Shown here one piece after another: positions 63,076 to 64,000 of a DNA stretch of 64,000 nucleotides. This DNA comes from Acidihalobacter ferrooxydans. Lineage in GTDB: Bacteria; Pseudomonadota; Gammaproteobacteria; DSM-5130; Acidihalobacteraceae. The notes beneath the pieces were generated by a model, which saw only the letters and a program-made list of their open reading frames with translations, was not told the DNA's origin and did no database searches. Made by a program: the position numbers and the translations under genes. Each line of letters starts with the position of its first letter. Position 1 is the stretch's first letter. The stretch spans positions 3,002,792 through 3,066,791 of the forward strand of contig NZ_CP019434.1 of NCBI RefSeq assembly GCF_001975725.1, written 5' to 3'.

Positions 63076-64000
63076 TCAGGTATTCAGCGCCTCACCGGCA
63101 AGCCGATCCGCCAGGGCCAAGGCGTTGTCGATGCAGTCACCGACTGCGATGCCGCCGCGCCAGTTTCCGGCAAGCGACAGACCCGGCAATTCGGCCAGCG
63201 CCGCATCGATGCGCGCCAATCGGTCCAGATGTCCGATGGTGTATTGCGGAATCGCACGCGGCCAACGCGTCACCCGGCTGAACGTCGGCGCGGCATCGAT
63301 ACCCAGTAGCGGCGTGATGTCGGCGATCACGCGTTCGATCAGCGTCGCATCGTCCCTGGCATGCGCCTCTGGATTGCGCGCGCCACCGATGAACGCGGTG
63401 AGCAGGACGTGTCCTGCCGGTGCGCGGCCGGGGAACAATGTCGAGGAGAACAGCACTCCGAGCGTCTCGCGGCCTTCGCGGCTCGGGATCAGCATGCCGA
63501 AACCGTCCAGCGGATGCTGCACCGCCGCACGCGGTAATCCGAGCGCGACATTGGCGACGCCCGGGTACCCGATGCCGCGCAATTCGCCGGCCAGTTCCCA
63601 TTTGAACGATTCCAGCAAATCTGCCGCGGCATAAGCCGGCAACGCGAGCACGAGCCTCGCGCCCTCGACCGCTCCTTGCGCGGTTTCCGCGACCCAATGG
63701 CCGCCCACGCGGCGCAGTCCGGCCACCGCGCTGTCGGTCTGCAAATCGTCACCCAGTCGCGCAGCCAGGGCATCCGTCAACTCCTGCATCCCGTCACGAA
63801 ACCCGATCAGACGACTGCGTGGCGCGGGTCCACTCCCGCGCCTCTTGGCCGCCTGGCGCGCTGCGCCAAGAAACAATGACCCGGCTTGCGCCTCCAGGGC
63901 ATGCACACGCGCTGTCGCCGCGCGCACCGAGAGCTTTTCAGGGTCGCCGGCATACACACCCGAGACAAAGGGATCGACTGCCCAATCCAGGAATTCGGCA
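63076..64000 (-). CDS. hemG: Protoporphyrinogen oxidase (C-terminal part, runs off the window)
   Basis: About 307 C-terminal residues are visible. The frame is open to base 64000 (AEFLDWAVDPFVSGVYAGDP), so the FAD-binding N-terminus is outside. Blocks DPFVSGVYAGDPEKLS, LIGFRDGMQELTDAL, GARLVLALPAYAAADLL and the C-terminal LAGNWRGGIAVGDCIDNALA identify the oxygen-dependent FAD protoporphyrinogen oxidase (HemY type; often annotated hemG). It oxidises protoporphyrinogen IX to protoporphyrin IX in haem synthesis. Confidence 0.93.
   Translation of the reverse strand, partial: AEFLDWAVDPFVSGVYAGDPEKLSVRAATARVHALEAQAGSLFLGAARQAAKRRGSGPAPRSRLIGFRDGMQELTDALAARLGDDLQTDSAVAGLRRVGGHWVAETAQGAVEGARLVLALPAYAAADLLESFKWELAGELRGIGYPGVANVALGLPRAAVQHPLDGFGMLIPSREGRETLGVLFSSTLFPGRAPAGHVLLTAFIGGARNPEAHARDDATLIERVIADITPLLGIDAAPTFSRVTRWPRAIPQYTIGHLDRLARIDAALAELPGLSLAGNWRGGIAVGDCIDNALALADRLAGEALNT

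Overview
The window is GC-rich, densely coded chromosomal DNA from a gammaproteobacterium. Supporting features are the surA-pdxA-rsmA block after lptD, the dacA-ybeD-lipB-lipA order, tmcA, greB and a coq7 gene for aerobic ubiquinone synthesis. I cannot name the genus; an Acidithiobacillus-like or Ectothiorhodospiraceae-like lineage would fit. No rRNA, prophage or CRISPR array is seen. Most positions are single-copy housekeeping genes. The clear accessory segment is a lower-GC patch at 42.46-45.12 kb between tmcA and greB.

Layout. 1-4.1 kb (minus): minor-pilin operon fimT-pilV-pilW-pilX-pilY1, joined by 4-base overlaps; pilY1 runs off the left edge. 4.2-5.8 kb: a DUF3579 gene, tRNA-Thr(CGT), an Irr-like Fur-family regulator and tRNA-Gly(CCC). 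6-17.2 kb (minus): a long cell-wall and lipoate gene run, mrdA-rodA-mltB-rlpA-dacA-rlpA-dacA-dat-ybeD-lipB-lipA. The rlpA-dacA unit is duplicated here, and one DacA copy has lost all three penicillin-binding-protein catalytic motifs. 17.3-27.4 kb: ppa (minus), then adk, lptD-surA-pdxA-rsmA and the sugar cluster tal-pgl-glk. 27.7-32.5 kb: a porin, a third dacA and metG. 32.9-35.7 kb: a tandem pair of GTPase/DUF697 proteins. 36.2-42.4 kb: a MoeB/ThiF-type enzyme, a histidine phosphatase, a thioredoxin-like ferredoxin, glcF, coq7 and tmcA. 42.5-45.1 kb: a DUF3800 gene broken by an IS4-family element, plus a remnant of a second IS. 45.2-58.5 kb: greB, then a divergent peptide ABC transporter locus with one permease/ATPase set (dppBCDF-like), four family-5 substrate-binding proteins, a VanX/DdpX-type D-Ala-D-Ala dipeptidase and a C26 amidohydrolase. 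58.6-64 kb: an ABC-2 exporter, an FTR1/cupredoxin iron-uptake pair behind a Fur box, a DUF2058 gene and a partial protoporphyrinogen oxidase.

Three families of palindromic intergenic repeats are scattered through the window. Family A (90-165 bp, ends AGGAGCCTGTCGGACTTGG) has five copies. One sits inside tmcA as an exact 99-bp, 33-codon in-frame insertion, and two form or overlap the stop codon of the preceding gene. Family B (about 75 bp, ends GATTCCACAAGGG) has four copies. Family C (GTAGGGTGGATAAGCG arms) has one single arm and four paired units.

A theme is D-Ala and murein turnover. DD-carboxypeptidases release D-Ala, a D-amino-acid-transaminase-like enzyme sits in the same gene run, and the transporter locus carries a D-Ala-D-Ala dipeptidase. 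The most unusual items are the dead PBP5 paralogue in a duplicated rlpA-dacA unit, the palindromic element translated inside TmcA, and the transporter with four binding proteins.
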